Shown here in pieces: positions 1 through 6,532 of a stretch of 6,923 bases of DNA. Made by a program: the position numbers and the translations under genes. The notes under the pieces are model-generated. The model worked only from the letters and a program-made list of their open reading frames with translations. It was not told the origin of the DNA and made no database searches. This DNA is from an uncultured Eubacteriales bacterium (GTDB lineage Bacteria; Bacillota; Clostridia; Peptostreptococcales; Anaerovoracaceae). The stretch is from contig CAUEYG010000075.1 of the NCBI GenBank assembly GCA_959021945.1, forward strand, positions 1-6,923. The letters run 5' to 3'. The first letter of the stretch is position 1; the number at the start of each line of letters is the position of its first letter.

Positions 1-414
1 ATAATTTCCCCATCTGCCAATAGACTGAGCCAGAGCCACAGAAGGGATGACAAGATCCAGTACATTAAAGGGACGAATCTTCCAAACCATACATAAAATC
101 ACAGCTGCTCCCAGGCCAAAGATCAGGCCGCCGTGAATAGCCAGGCCCCCAAGGCGCAGATTAAAAATTTTCAGGAGGTTGCCACTGTATTGGTCCCAGC
201 TGAATACCACATAATAAAGGCGCGCTCCAATAATCCCGGCAGGAATACAGATTAGAACAAAATCCAAAATCCGATCCGACTGCAGCCCGTGTCGGGGTGC
301 ACGTTTACAAGTAATAAGGGTAGCGAGAACCATTGCTGACGCTATGAGAACACCATACCACATAACATCAACGCCAAAGATGGTAAAGGCGACAGGACTT
401 TTTGGTACAGGCAT
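1..414 (-). CDS. lgt: Prolipoprotein diacylglyceryl transferase, N-terminal part (runs off left edge)
   Basis: Lgt is the membrane enzyme that moves diacylglycerol from phosphatidylglycerol to the lipobox cysteine of prolipoproteins, the first step of lipoprotein maturation. The 138 visible residues begin MPVPKSPVAF and show the family pattern: a short periplasmic start, a WYG motif at about residues 19-21 opening the first membrane helix, GARLYYV near 63-69, the IHGG motif at 93-96 (the His is functionally essential in E. coli Lgt), and the signature QSIGRWGN at 130-137 with the conserved Arg and Asn. The C-terminal half, including the later essential Arg, lies outside the window. The ATG at 412-414 is the only sensible start because an in-frame TAA lies three codons upstream. 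The ribosome binding site is weak, with only a GG about 10 bases upstream. A terminator separates it from the lipoprotein gene upstream, so it probably has its own promoter in 415-540. Confidence 0.95.
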   Translation of the reverse strand, partial: MPVPKSPVAFTIFGVDVMWYGVLIASAMVLATLITCKRAPRHGLQSDRILDFVLICIPAGIIGARLYYVVFSWDQYSGNLLKIFNLRLGGLAIHGGLIFGLGAAVILCMVWKIRPFNVLDLVIPSVALAQSIGRWGNY

Positions 415-472
415 AAATAATTACCGATTTAACCTTTCTGTTTCATTATGTAGGAAATATCCCTTGGCCATA

Positions 473-487
473 TTGACGGAATGTCAA
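473..487. repeat. Inverted repeat TTGAC-N5-GTCAA upstream of lgt
   Basis: This is a perfect 5-bp dyad with a 5-base spacer, 59 bp upstream of the lgt start codon. Read on the minus strand, its first arm is part of TTGACA, a perfect -35 hexamer, so the dyad may be an operator over an lgt promoter. No convincing -10 sits at 16-18 bases from it; the nearest AT-rich candidates lie at poor spacing. The rest of the 176-bp gap contains nothing else I can assign apart from the terminator at 545-572. A dyad this short can occur by chance. Confidence 0.25.
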
Positions 488-544
488 AGTCTGCAACTGA
501 AAAGAATAAGTGAAGCAGGCTTTGCGTTAAAGGGCTTTGTGCCA

Positions 545-572
545 GAAAAAAGATGCGAACCATGCCGCATCT
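545..572 (-). terminator. Rho-independent terminator of the lipoprotein gene
   Basis: On the minus strand a perfect 7-bp stem AGATGCG/CGCATCT with an 8-base loop is followed directly by a run of T. Stem arms are at 566-572 and 551-557, and the T run is at 545-550. It begins 18 bases after the lipoprotein stop codon and should end that transcript before lgt. Confidence 0.85.
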
Positions 573-590
573 CCTTGTCCGTTTTTACAG

Positions 591-1118
591 CTATGCGTCC
601 GGCAGCTCTTTTGCCAGAATCATCAGTGCGTTTCCGCCAATTATGTATACATCATAAAGCTTTTCATTGCCAGAATCAGAGGCATCCCCATTCCCAGCCG
701 CAGCATCCTGCTGTACCAGCTTTATAAATTCTGCCAGATCCATAACCTGAGGACCTTTTTTCTTGGATTTGATATAAGTCACCCGCGCCTCGCTGTCCAG
801 AGGAACTGTGTTGGAAAGATTCTTGTCAGCAATGTAATAACCATCACCTGTGATGGAACTTTCTACAATGACCATACTGTGAACGGTGAGGGCGTATTCA
901 TCCTCCGATTCCTTTTGGATTTCAATGGTTCCTAGGACCTGTTCTCCTCCATCTCTTAAAATCTGATCTGCATATTCTCCTGATAAATATTCTACTGTGA
1001 TTTCAGGTTCTTCCATTACATCATAGTCGCCGGCATCCTGTCCGCATCCAGGTAAAAAGACGGTCAGAAGAAAAGCAAGCAATAGAACGAGAACCTGAGC
1101 GAACCTCTTTTTTTTCAT
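591..1118 (-). CDS. Putative lipoprotein of unknown function
   Basis: This 175-residue protein has a clear type II signal peptide: KKKR at residues 2-5, a hydrophobic core at about 7-22, and the lipobox LPGC at 22-25. It should be cleaved before Cys25 and anchored by lipid on the outer face of the membrane. The mature part opens with an acidic, probably disordered stretch (about 28-38). A mixed alpha/beta region follows, with a KSKKKG basic patch near 125-130 and a Gly/Asp/Ser-rich linker before a hydrophobic segment close to the C-terminus. I do not recognise a family. Met at 1116-1118 is chosen over an in-frame ATG 10 codons upstream for two reasons: GGAGG lies five bases before it, and the predicted transcript starts near 1142, downstream of the earlier ATG. 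It has its own promoter and terminator, so it looks monocistronic. The adjacent Lgt would lipidate it, but so would a distant one, so the link is only suggestive. Confidence 0.85.
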   Translation of the reverse strand: MKKKRFAQVLVLLLAFLLTVFLPGCGQDAGDYDVMEEPEITVEYLSGEYADQILRDGGEQVLGTIEIQKESEDEYALTVHSMVIVESSITGDGYYIADKNLSNTVPLDSEARVTYIKSKKKGPQVMDLAEFIKLVQQDAAAGNGDASDSGNEKLYDVYIIGGNALMILAKELPDA

Positions 1119-1123
1119 GTTAT

Positions 1124-1128
1124 CCTCC
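1124..1128 (-). promoter_or_regulatory. Ribosome binding site GGAGG of the lipoprotein gene
   Basis: GGAGG on the minus strand lies five bases upstream of the ATG at 1116-1118. It decides the start: the longer frame beginning at 1148 has no such site and would start upstream of the predicted transcription start. Confidence 0.85.
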
Positions 1129-1148
1129 AGGCAAAAACATCTACCCAC

Positions 1149-1177
1149 ATTATACTATCTTGCCCAGATTATAACAA
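1149..1177 (-). promoter_or_regulatory. Sigma-A-type promoter of the lipoprotein gene
   Basis: On the minus strand TTGTTA (1172-1177) and a perfect TATAAT (1149-1154) are separated by exactly 17 bases. Transcription should start near 1142, giving a leader of about 24 bases that contains the GGAGG site. Confidence 0.8.
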
Positions 1178-1209
1178 GTAAATTCCAAGGCGCAGAAAAG
1201 AAATTTGCT

Positions 1210-1237
1210 GTTAAAAACAAAATAGTTCTGTTACAAT
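1210..1237 (+). promoter_or_regulatory. Probable sfsA promoter abutting the start codon
   Basis: A good -10 element TACAAT lies at 1232-1237, with a weak -35 candidate GTTAAA at 1210-1215 (16-base spacer). TTGCTG at 1205-1210 is a better hexamer but lies 21 bases away. The usual 6-8 bases from the -10 to the first transcribed base places transcription start at about 1243-1245, on the sfsA ATG. The promoter points away from the lipoprotein promoter. Confidence 0.5.
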
Positions 1238-1243
1238 AAAGGA

Positions 1244-1975
1244 ATGAAATATGTAAAAATAAAAAAAGGAACCTTTATAGAAAGGCCCAATCGGTTTGTG
1301 GCCCGGGTCTTGATTGAAGGTAAAGAAGAAAAAGTCCATGTGAAAAACACAGGGCGATGCAGGGAACTGCTGCTTCCGGGAACGGAAGTATACTTGGAGG
1401 ATTTCGCAGAAAGGCTGGGAAAACGAAAAATGCGGTATTCTCTGGTAGCAGTAAGAAAACAGGAACTTCTAATCAATATGGATTCTCAGGCTCCTAATCA
1501 GGCAGTAAAAGAAGCGCTTTTAGACGGGAGACTCCAATTACCCGGTATGAAGCCGCTAGTCAGCGTGAAACCCGAAAAAACCTATGGGAACTCTCGCCTT
1601 GATTTTTATGTAGAAGATCAGGCAGGCCAAAAAGGGTTTATGGAAGTGAAAGGCGTTACTTTGGAGGAAAAGGGGATTGCTAGATTTCCTGATGCGCCTA
1701 CAGAGCGGGGAATCAAACATGTGGAGGAGCTGGTAAAAGCCCATCAGGCAGGGTATCATTCCTATATCCTTTTTGTCATACAGATGAAAGGAATTTCGCA
1801 ATTTGAGCCTAACGACCGTACCCACGCCGCTTTTGGCGAAAGCCTGAGAGCGGCGCAGCGGGCTGGGGTGCAGTTGCTGGCCTATGACTGCTGCGTTACA
1901 GAGGACAGCATGTCTCTGGCAGAGCCTGTAAAAGTGGAACTGGGAGAAGGAGGGGACCGTTATTCTGCGCCCTGA
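1244..1975 (+). CDS. sfsA: SfsA family DNA/RNA nuclease (sugar fermentation stimulation protein homolog)
   Basis: SfsA proteins have an N-terminal OB-like nucleic-acid-binding part and a C-terminal PD-(D/E)xK nuclease-type domain. The name comes from an E. coli maltose phenotype, and the physiological role is unclear. Family motifs are in order: ERPNRF (13-18), VKNTGRCRELLLPG (33-46), YGNSRLDF (114-121), MEVKGVTLE (133-141), and FPDAPTERGIKHVEEL (148-163). Candidate catalytic residues are Asp120, Glu134 and Lys136. At 243 residues it is slightly longer than the E. coli protein (234). The ATG at 1244 is supported by the RPNRF motif close behind it, as in relatives, and no other in-frame start fits. 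There is no usable Shine-Dalgarno: AAAGG ends one base before the ATG. Its last 16 bases overlap the convergent LysR-type gene. Confidence 0.95.
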   Translation: MKYVKIKKGTFIERPNRFVARVLIEGKEEKVHVKNTGRCRELLLPGTEVYLEDFAERLGKRKMRYSLVAVRKQELLINMDSQAPNQAVKEALLDGRLQLPGMKPLVSVKPEKTYGNSRLDFYVEDQAGQKGFMEVKGVTLEEKGIARFPDAPTERGIKHVEELVKAHQAGYHSYILFVIQMKGISQFEPNDRTHAAFGESLRAAQRAGVQLLAYDCCVTEDSMSLAEPVKVELGEGGDRYSAP

Positions 1976-1981
1976 CCTTCT
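1945..1981. repeat. Imperfect inverted repeat spanning the overlapping 3' ends of sfsA and the LysR gene
   Basis: AGAAGG (1945-1950) pairs with CCTTCT (1976-1981) and AGGG (1951-1954) with CCCT (1970-1973). A 2-base bulge and a 15-base loop complete the structure. It covers both stop codons, where a two-way terminator would be expected, but neither strand has a T run after the stem, so it is not a standard intrinsic terminator. Confidence 0.35.
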
Positions 1982-2853
1982 GTAAAATAGGTGACAAACT
2001 GCTTTATATGTGGTTCTTTTAAATTCTTATGATAGGCAATCCCATATTGAATGGGGGACAATTTTTCTGCAAATGGCACAGTAACAATGTTTTCAGCGTC
2101 ACTGGGCAGATAGATTTCCGGCAAAATTGCCACGCCATAATTGCATTTTGCTAAAAGGATGGCAGACTGGTCATTTTCGCATATAATATGGAGATGTTTT
2201 TGTCCGTGGAGTGTAATAAATTCCTGCACTTTATCTCCATATTGAAAAGGGATAAAACGAGGATGCAGTGTAATCAGAGTTTCATCGTACAAGTCTTTGA
2301 AGCAAATTTTTTTGTTTCCGGCCAGCGGGGATTGTTGGGAGACAACAGCGAAACTTTTCATTGTCCTTACCTTTTTAAAAATATAGTCATGGGCTTCTGC
2401 TACCATTTCTTTTGTGCCGATCAAAAGATCTAGCTGTTTATTATCAAACAGGGATTTCAGTAAAAAATAATCCTGAATCATGATCTGAGGATAGATTGTA
2501 GGAAATTCCTGCTTTAACTTTGTCAGACTATGTTCCAAAGCAGCAAGCTCAACTTGGCTGGAACAGCCGATTCGTAGCACAGCAAGCCTCTGGCTTGCTA
2601 ATTTTTTTACCTTTTTTTCCGCCATAGCCATTCTTTCCAGAATTTCTTTGGCCTCGCCATAAAATAATGCTCCCGTCTCTGTCAGCTTGACCATTTTGGA
2701 GGTTCTGACAAACAGCGTTGCATTTAATTCCGCTTCCAGATTTTTTATGTGGCGTGTAACAGCAGGTGTAGAGATGTAGAGCTCCTCTGCTGCCTTTGTA
2801 AAATTCAATTTATCAGCTACATGTACAAAACATTCTAATTGTCCGGTATTCAT
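1960..2853 (-). CDS. LysR-family transcriptional regulator
   Basis: This 297-residue protein is of typical LysR length. It has an N-terminal winged helix-turn-helix (about 1-60, with FTKAAEELYISTPAVTRHIK at 18-37 and the conserved Leu-Glu, Leu-Phe-x-Arg and Thr-x-x-Gly that follow). A linker helix of about 61-90 comes next, then a periplasmic-binding-protein-like effector domain from about 91 to the C-terminus. LysR proteins bind T-N11-A dyads as tetramers and usually act on a divergent promoter and on their own. Here the divergent neighbour is a heterodimeric ABC exporter, and two such dyads lie between them, so this is the likely exporter regulator. The effector cannot be read from sequence. 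The start at 2853 has GAGGAG nine bases upstream. The 3' end overlaps sfsA by 16 bp tail to tail. Confidence 0.93.
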   Translation of the reverse strand: MNTGQLECFVHVADKLNFTKAAEELYISTPAVTRHIKNLEAELNATLFVRTSKMVKLTETGALFYGEAKEILERMAMAEKKVKKLASQRLAVLRIGCSSQVELAALEHSLTKLKQEFPTIYPQIMIQDYFLLKSLFDNKQLDLLIGTKEMVAEAHDYIFKKVRTMKSFAVVSQQSPLAGNKKICFKDLYDETLITLHPRFIPFQYGDKVQEFITLHGQKHLHIICENDQSAILLAKCNYGVAILPEIYLPSDAENIVTVPFAEKLSPIQYGIAYHKNLKEPHIKQFVTYFTEGQGAE

Positions 2854-2862
2854 AAATTTGTT

Positions 2863-2868
2863 CTCCTC
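2863..2868 (-). promoter_or_regulatory. Ribosome binding site of the LysR gene
   Basis: GAGGAG on the minus strand lies nine bases upstream of the ATG. A second purine-rich AGAGGTG lies just beyond it, at or upstream of the predicted transcription start. Confidence 0.7.
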
Positions 2869-2876
2869 ACCTCTTG

Positions 2877-2905
2877 AGTATATCCCTTTTGGAAAAAGAG
2901 TTCAA
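2877..2905 (-). promoter_or_regulatory. Promoter of the LysR gene
   Basis: On the minus strand TTGAAC (2900-2905) and TATACT (2877-2882) are 17 bases apart. Predicted transcription start is near 2870. The -35 hexamer lies two bases from the first T-N11-A dyad, so the regulator could touch its own promoter. Confidence 0.65.
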
Positions 2906-2907
2906 TA

Positions 2908-2931
2908 TTAACTTTTTGTTAACGTTATTAA
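2908..2931. promoter_or_regulatory. Putative LysR-type operator: two overlapping T-N11-A dyads
   Basis: TTAAC-N5-GTTAA at 2908-2922 contains a perfect 13-bp TAAC-N5-GTTA box. TTAA-N5-TTAA at 2919-2931 is a second perfect 13-bp dyad. The arms start 11 bp apart, about one helical turn, and share the TTAA at 2919-2922. Relative to the predicted exporter transcription start (about 2978) the centres fall near -63 and -53. The first matches the usual LysR recognition site around -65. Assignment to the adjacent regulator is inferred from position and symmetry; AT-rich DNA produces such dyads readily. Confidence 0.55.
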
Positions 2932-2942
2932 TTTATATGAAA

Positions 2943-2971
2943 TTCTCTTTGTTATAGCAAAATGATAAAAT
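2943..2971 (+). promoter_or_regulatory. Probable extended -10 promoter of the exporter operon
   Basis: TAAAAT at 2966-2971 is preceded by TGA (2963-2965), giving a TGn extended -10. The sequence 17 bases upstream, TTCTCT (2943-2948), is a poor -35, as is common for activator-dependent promoters. Predicted transcription start is near 2978, leaving a leader of about 40 bases. A TACTAT at 2993-2998 is a weaker alternative -10. Confidence 0.45.
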
Positions 2972-3002
2972 GTAACTAGTCAAAAACAAGATTACTATAA
3001 GG

Positions 3003-3008
3003 AAAGGA
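3003..3008 (+). promoter_or_regulatory. Ribosome binding site of the first exporter gene
   Basis: AAAGGA lies nine bases upstream of the ATG at 3018, with a second AAGGA-like run just before it. Confidence 0.65.
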
Positions 3009-3017
3009 ACATAAAAA

Positions 3018-4754
3018 ATGATAAGAAAATTAGCTCGTTCTATTAGAGAATACAAAAAAGCATCCATATTGACGCCTGTCTTTGTTGTATTTGAGGTGCT
3101 GCTTGAAATTCTGATACCCATGCTTATGGCTGTGATGATTGATAAAGGCATTTCTCAAGGCGATTCCGGTCTTTTAGAAAGATACGGCATCATCCTGATT
3201 ATATGTGTCCTTGCAGCTATGATCTGCGGCGTCTTGTCAGGCAGCTTTTGCGCTGCTGCTTCGGCTGGATTTGCACAAAACTTGCGGCAGGATATGTACT
3301 ACAAAATCCAGGGATACTCCTTTGCAAATATTGACAAGTTTTCTGCATCCAGTATTGTAACCAGACTGACAACTGATGTGACAAACGTACAAAATGCATA
3401 CATGATGATTATTCGTGTAGCTGTGCGTGCTCCCATCATGCTTGTTTTCTCACTGGCTGCATCATTTGTCATAAGCAGGAGTTTATCTCTGATTTTTCTG
3501 GTAGCCATTCCTGTTTTGGGAACCGGCCTTTATGTGATTGTCAACCGTTCCCATCCTCATTTTGAAAAAGTCTTTCATATTTATGATGAATTAAATGGAG
3601 TCGTACAAGAAAATGTGTCAGGGATACGAGTTGTCAAATCTTTTGTGCGTGAGAAGTTTGAAATCCAAAAGTTCAGCAGTGTATCAAAAAGAATTTATCG
3701 TACCTTTACTGCTGCGGAAGGGATTGTAGCTTACAATATGCCCTTTATGCAGTTTGCAGTCTATGGATGCCTTTTGTTCCTCTGCTGGTTTGGAGCAAAG
3801 GCCATTGTGCTCACTCATGGGACAGCCATGACTACCGGGGAATTATCCAGCTTGATCACCTACGCCATGAACATACTCAACTGTCTTATGATGCTTTCAC
3901 AAGTTTTTGTCATGATTAATATGGCCAGAGCTTCGGCAGAGCGTATTATTGAAATTTTAGAGGAAGAAAGCTCTTTGAAAAACGGAGAAAATCCTACCCA
4001 TGAAATGAAAGATGGAGAAGTTATATTTGATAAGGTTGGGTTTCGCTATCTTGGTGATGCTCAAAAAGAATGCTTGTCTGACCTTTCGCTGCGCATTCCA
4101 TCCGGCTCAACACTGGGGATTATCGGTAATACAGGAAGCGGGAAGAGTTCTCTCGTACAATTGATACCCCGCCTTTATGATACAACAGAGGGAAGCGTGA
4201 TCGTAAGCGGAACGAATGTAAGGGATTATGATTTATATACCCTCAGAAATAATGTAGCTATGGTGCTGCAGAAAAATCAGCTATTCTCTGGAACCATGAA
4301 AGAAAACCTGCGTTGGGGAAAGGAGGATGCAACAGATGAAGAAATCATCCATGCCTGCCAATTGGCCCAGGCAGCTCCCTTTATTGAAACATTTCCTGAT
4401 AAATACGATACTTACATTGAGCAAGGCGGCACAAACGTATCCGGAGGGCAGAAACAGCGTCTTTGTATTGCCAGAGCTCTGCTGAAAAAACCTAAGATTT
4501 TAATTCTGGATGACTCTACAAGTGCGGTGGACACAAAGACAGACGCCATGATACGAAAGGCCTTTCGTGAAGAAATCCCGGATACCACAAAGATCATTAT
4601 CGCGCAGCGCATTTCTTCCGTAGAGGATGCGGACTGCATCCTTGTGCTGGATAAAGGAAAAATAAGCGGATGCGGCACACATGAAGAGCTATTGAACAGC
4701 AATGAAATTTATAGGGAAATTTATGAATCACAGACGAAGGGAGAAGAGAAATAA
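3018..4754 (+). CDS. ABC exporter half-transporter, subunit with degenerate ATP site
   Basis: This 578-residue protein fuses a membrane domain to an ATPase domain. Hydrophobic segments lie at about 16-41, 57-80, 131-176 (two helices), 240-266 and 274-302. The nucleotide-binding domain has A-loop Tyr344, Walker A GNTGSGKS (370-377), Q-loop Gln418, signature VSGGQ (474-478), Walker B ILILD (494-498) and D-loop SAVD (502-505). The position of the catalytic Glu is Asp499 and that of the switch His is Gln530. This is the pattern of the degenerate partner in heterodimeric exporters such as LmrC of LmrCD or BmrC of BmrCD. Its intact signature motif would complete the active site of the second subunit. 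Its TAA overlaps the ATG of the next gene by one base (TAATG), so the pair is translationally coupled. Substrate is unknown; multidrug, lipid or peptide export are all possible. Confidence 0.93.
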   Translation: MIRKLARSIREYKKASILTPVFVVFEVLLEILIPMLMAVMIDKGISQGDSGLLERYGIILIICVLAAMICGVLSGSFCAAASAGFAQNLRQDMYYKIQGYSFANIDKFSASSIVTRLTTDVTNVQNAYMMIIRVAVRAPIMLVFSLAASFVISRSLSLIFLVAIPVLGTGLYVIVNRSHPHFEKVFHIYDELNGVVQENVSGIRVVKSFVREKFEIQKFSSVSKRIYRTFTAAEGIVAYNMPFMQFAVYGCLLFLCWFGAKAIVLTHGTAMTTGELSSLITYAMNILNCLMMLSQVFVMINMARASAERIIEILEEESSLKNGENPTHEMKDGEVIFDKVGFRYLGDAQKECLSDLSLRIPSGSTLGIIGNTGSGKSSLVQLIPRLYDTTEGSVIVSGTNVRDYDLYTLRNNVAMVLQKNQLFSGTMKENLRWGKEDATDEEIIHACQLAQAAPFIETFPDKYDTYIEQGGTNVSGGQKQRLCIARALLKKPKILILDDSTSAVDTKTDAMIRKAFREEIPDTTKIIIAQRISSVEDADCILVLDKGKISGCGTHEELLNSNEIYREIYESQTKGEEK

Positions 4755-6532
4755 TGGAAAAAAAGAAAACAAAAATAGGGAAAGTATGCAAGCGTTTGCT
4801 GTCTTATATTATTTTAAGACATAAACTCATTTTTAGCATTGTGGTTCTTTGCATTCTGGTCAGTTCTTGCACGGTTGTGGTAAGTTGTCTTTTTTTAGAG
4901 GTTCTGATTGACCGCTATATTACACCTCTGCTGTTGGAAGACAATCCCGTTCTCACCGGCCTTCTGCATGTCATTCTTTTTATGGCAGCAGTTTATCTGA
5001 TAGGAGTAATAGCCACTTTGGGCTATAACCGTTTGATGGTTAAAATCTCACAGGGAACCTTAAAAGAAATCCGGGATGATATGTTTTCTTGTATGCAAAA
5101 GCTGCCCATCGGGTACTTTGATACGCATACGCATGGGGATATTATGAGTCACTATACCAATGATACGGATACCTTGCGGCAATTTATTTCCCAGGCTCTC
5201 CCTCAATTTATATCAGCTGCAGTTACAATTATTGCCATTCTGATTTCCATGTTTATCAGCAATATTCCCCTTACAATATTAGTGCTTGCAGTGACCTTGA
5301 TTATGGTGTTTGCTACAAAAATAATCGGCGGCGCAAGCGCAAAGTACTTTGTAAAGCAGCAGAATACATTGGGTGATGTAACAGGATATATCGAAGAAAT
5401 GATAAACGGCCAAAAGGTAATCAAAGTTTTCTGCCATGAAGAAAAAGCAAAACAGGGGTTTGACAGGAACAACAGGGAGTTATGCAATGACGCAACTCTG
5501 GCTAATAAATATGGAAATATCTTAATGCCGTCTATTATGCAGTTGGGCAATCTTCAGTATGTGTTGATTGCGCTCATAGGCGGATACATGGCCATCAAAG
5601 GGGTTGGGGCGGTTACAATCGGCATGATCGTTGCTTTTTTAAATCTGTCAAAGACCTTTTGCATGCCTGTATCGCAGATAGCCCAGCAAGTCAGTTTAAT
5701 GGCAATGGCTCTTGCAGGAGCAGAGCGTATTTTCGACTTAATTGACCAAGAGCCGGAAAAAGATGAAGGCTATGTTACGCTGGTTCGGGCAAAAGAACGC
5801 AGCGGCCGTTTGGAAGAATCAACAGATGAGACAGGTATTTGGGCCTGGAAGCATCCTCACCATGACGGGACACTGACATACACGCCATTAAAAGGGGAAA
5901 TCCAATTTTGCCATGTGGATTTTGGGTATACAAAAGAAAAGCTGGTTTTACACAACATTGTTCTCAACGTAGAGGCAGGACAGAAAATTGCCTTTGTAGG
6001 AGCTACAGGGGCGGGTAAGACAACGATTACCAACCTAATCAATCGTTTTTATGATTTAGCTGACGGCAAAATACGTTATGATGGGATCAATATCAATAAA
6101 ATCAAGAAACCGGATTTGAGACGTTCGCTGGGTATTGTGCTGCAGGATGTAAACTTATTTACAGGGACCATTATGGATAATATCCGCTATGGCAATTTAA
6201 ACGCAACAGATGAAGCGTGCATCAAAGCATCCAAACTGGCAAATGCTGATGAATTTATTCGACAATTGCCGGAAGGCTATGAAACAATGCTTACACAAAA
6301 TGGAGCAATGCTTTCGCAAGGACAAAGGCAGCTGATTTCCATCGCCCGTGCAGCAGTTGCCGATCCGCCGGTTATGATTTTGGATGAGGCCACCTCCTCC
6401 ATTGATACCAGAACAGAAGCCCTGGTTCAGCAGGGGATGGATAACTTGATGGAAGGAAGGACCACCTTTGTCATCGCTCACAGGCTGTCAACTGTCAGAA
6501 ATTCAGACGCTATTATGGTTCTGGATGCATGA
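4754..6532 (+). CDS. ABC exporter half-transporter, catalytic subunit, cut short by an in-frame UGA
   Basis: This is the partner of the preceding gene. Membrane segments lie at about 25-55, 70-92, 150-190 (two helices) and 262-300. A longer-than-usual linker (about 333-382, containing the motif WAWKHP) leads to the ATPase domain. That domain has Tyr392, Walker A GATGAGKT (416-423), Q-loop Gln464, signature LSQGQ (520-524; the second position Gly is Gln), Walker B VMILD (540-544) with catalytic Glu545, and switch His576. It therefore supplies the working Walker A/B and His, while its altered signature faces the partner's degenerate site, as in LmrCD, BmrCD and TM287/288. GGGAG ten bases upstream of the ATG is the ribosome binding site. 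The frame stops at UGA 6530-6532 after 592 residues, right after VLDA, where relatives have Gly. The same frame continues to TAA at 6620-6622. The truncated product lacks the last strand and helix of the ATPase domain and may be unstable or inactive. Confidence 0.9.
   Translation: MEKKKTKIGKVCKRLLSYIILRHKLIFSIVVLCILVSSCTVVVSCLFLEVLIDRYITPLLLEDNPVLTGLLHVILFMAAVYLIGVIATLGYNRLMVKISQGTLKEIRDDMFSCMQKLPIGYFDTHTHGDIMSHYTNDTDTLRQFISQALPQFISAAVTIIAILISMFISNIPLTILVLAVTLIMVFATKIIGGASAKYFVKQQNTLGDVTGYIEEMINGQKVIKVFCHEEKAKQGFDRNNRELCNDATLANKYGNILMPSIMQLGNLQYVLIALIGGYMAIKGVGAVTIGMIVAFLNLSKTFCMPVSQIAQQVSLMAMALAGAERIFDLIDQEPEKDEGYVTLVRAKERSGRLEESTDETGIWAWKHPHHDGTLTYTPLKGEIQFCHVDFGYTKEKLVLHNIVLNVEAGQKIAFVGATGAGKTTITNLINRFYDLADGKIRYDGININKIKKPDLRRSLGIVLQDVNLFTGTIMDNIRYGNLNATDEACIKASKLANADEFIRQLPEGYETMLTQNGAMLSQGQRQLISIARAAVADPPVMILDEATSSIDTRTEALVQQGMDNLMEGRTTFVIAHRLSTVRNSDAIMVLDA

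Noticed and set aside
344..935. Plus-strand open frames over 344-727 and 537-935
   Set aside because: They lie opposite lgt, the terminator and the lipoprotein gene, have no ribosome binding site, and give Cys/His/Ser-rich sequence with no family character. They are antisense shadows.
1119..1148. Longer start for the lipoprotein gene at 1148
   Set aside because: It would add 10 residues before a typical signal peptide, lacks a ribosome binding site, and lies upstream of the predicted transcription start near 1142.
2937..2957. Short leader-peptide-like ORF (MKFSLL, stop TAG) upstream of the exporter, considered because BmrCD is controlled by a leader peptide
   Set aside because: It has no Shine-Dalgarno and lies upstream of the predicted exporter transcription start near 2978. 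No attenuator hairpin follows it.
6530..6532. UGA as a sense codon (alternative genetic code) or selenocysteine
   Set aside because: This is the only internal in-frame UGA in about 2,000 codons of the window, and Trp is encoded by UGG throughout. The family residue here is Gly, not Cys, and I see no clear SECIS-like hairpin just downstream.
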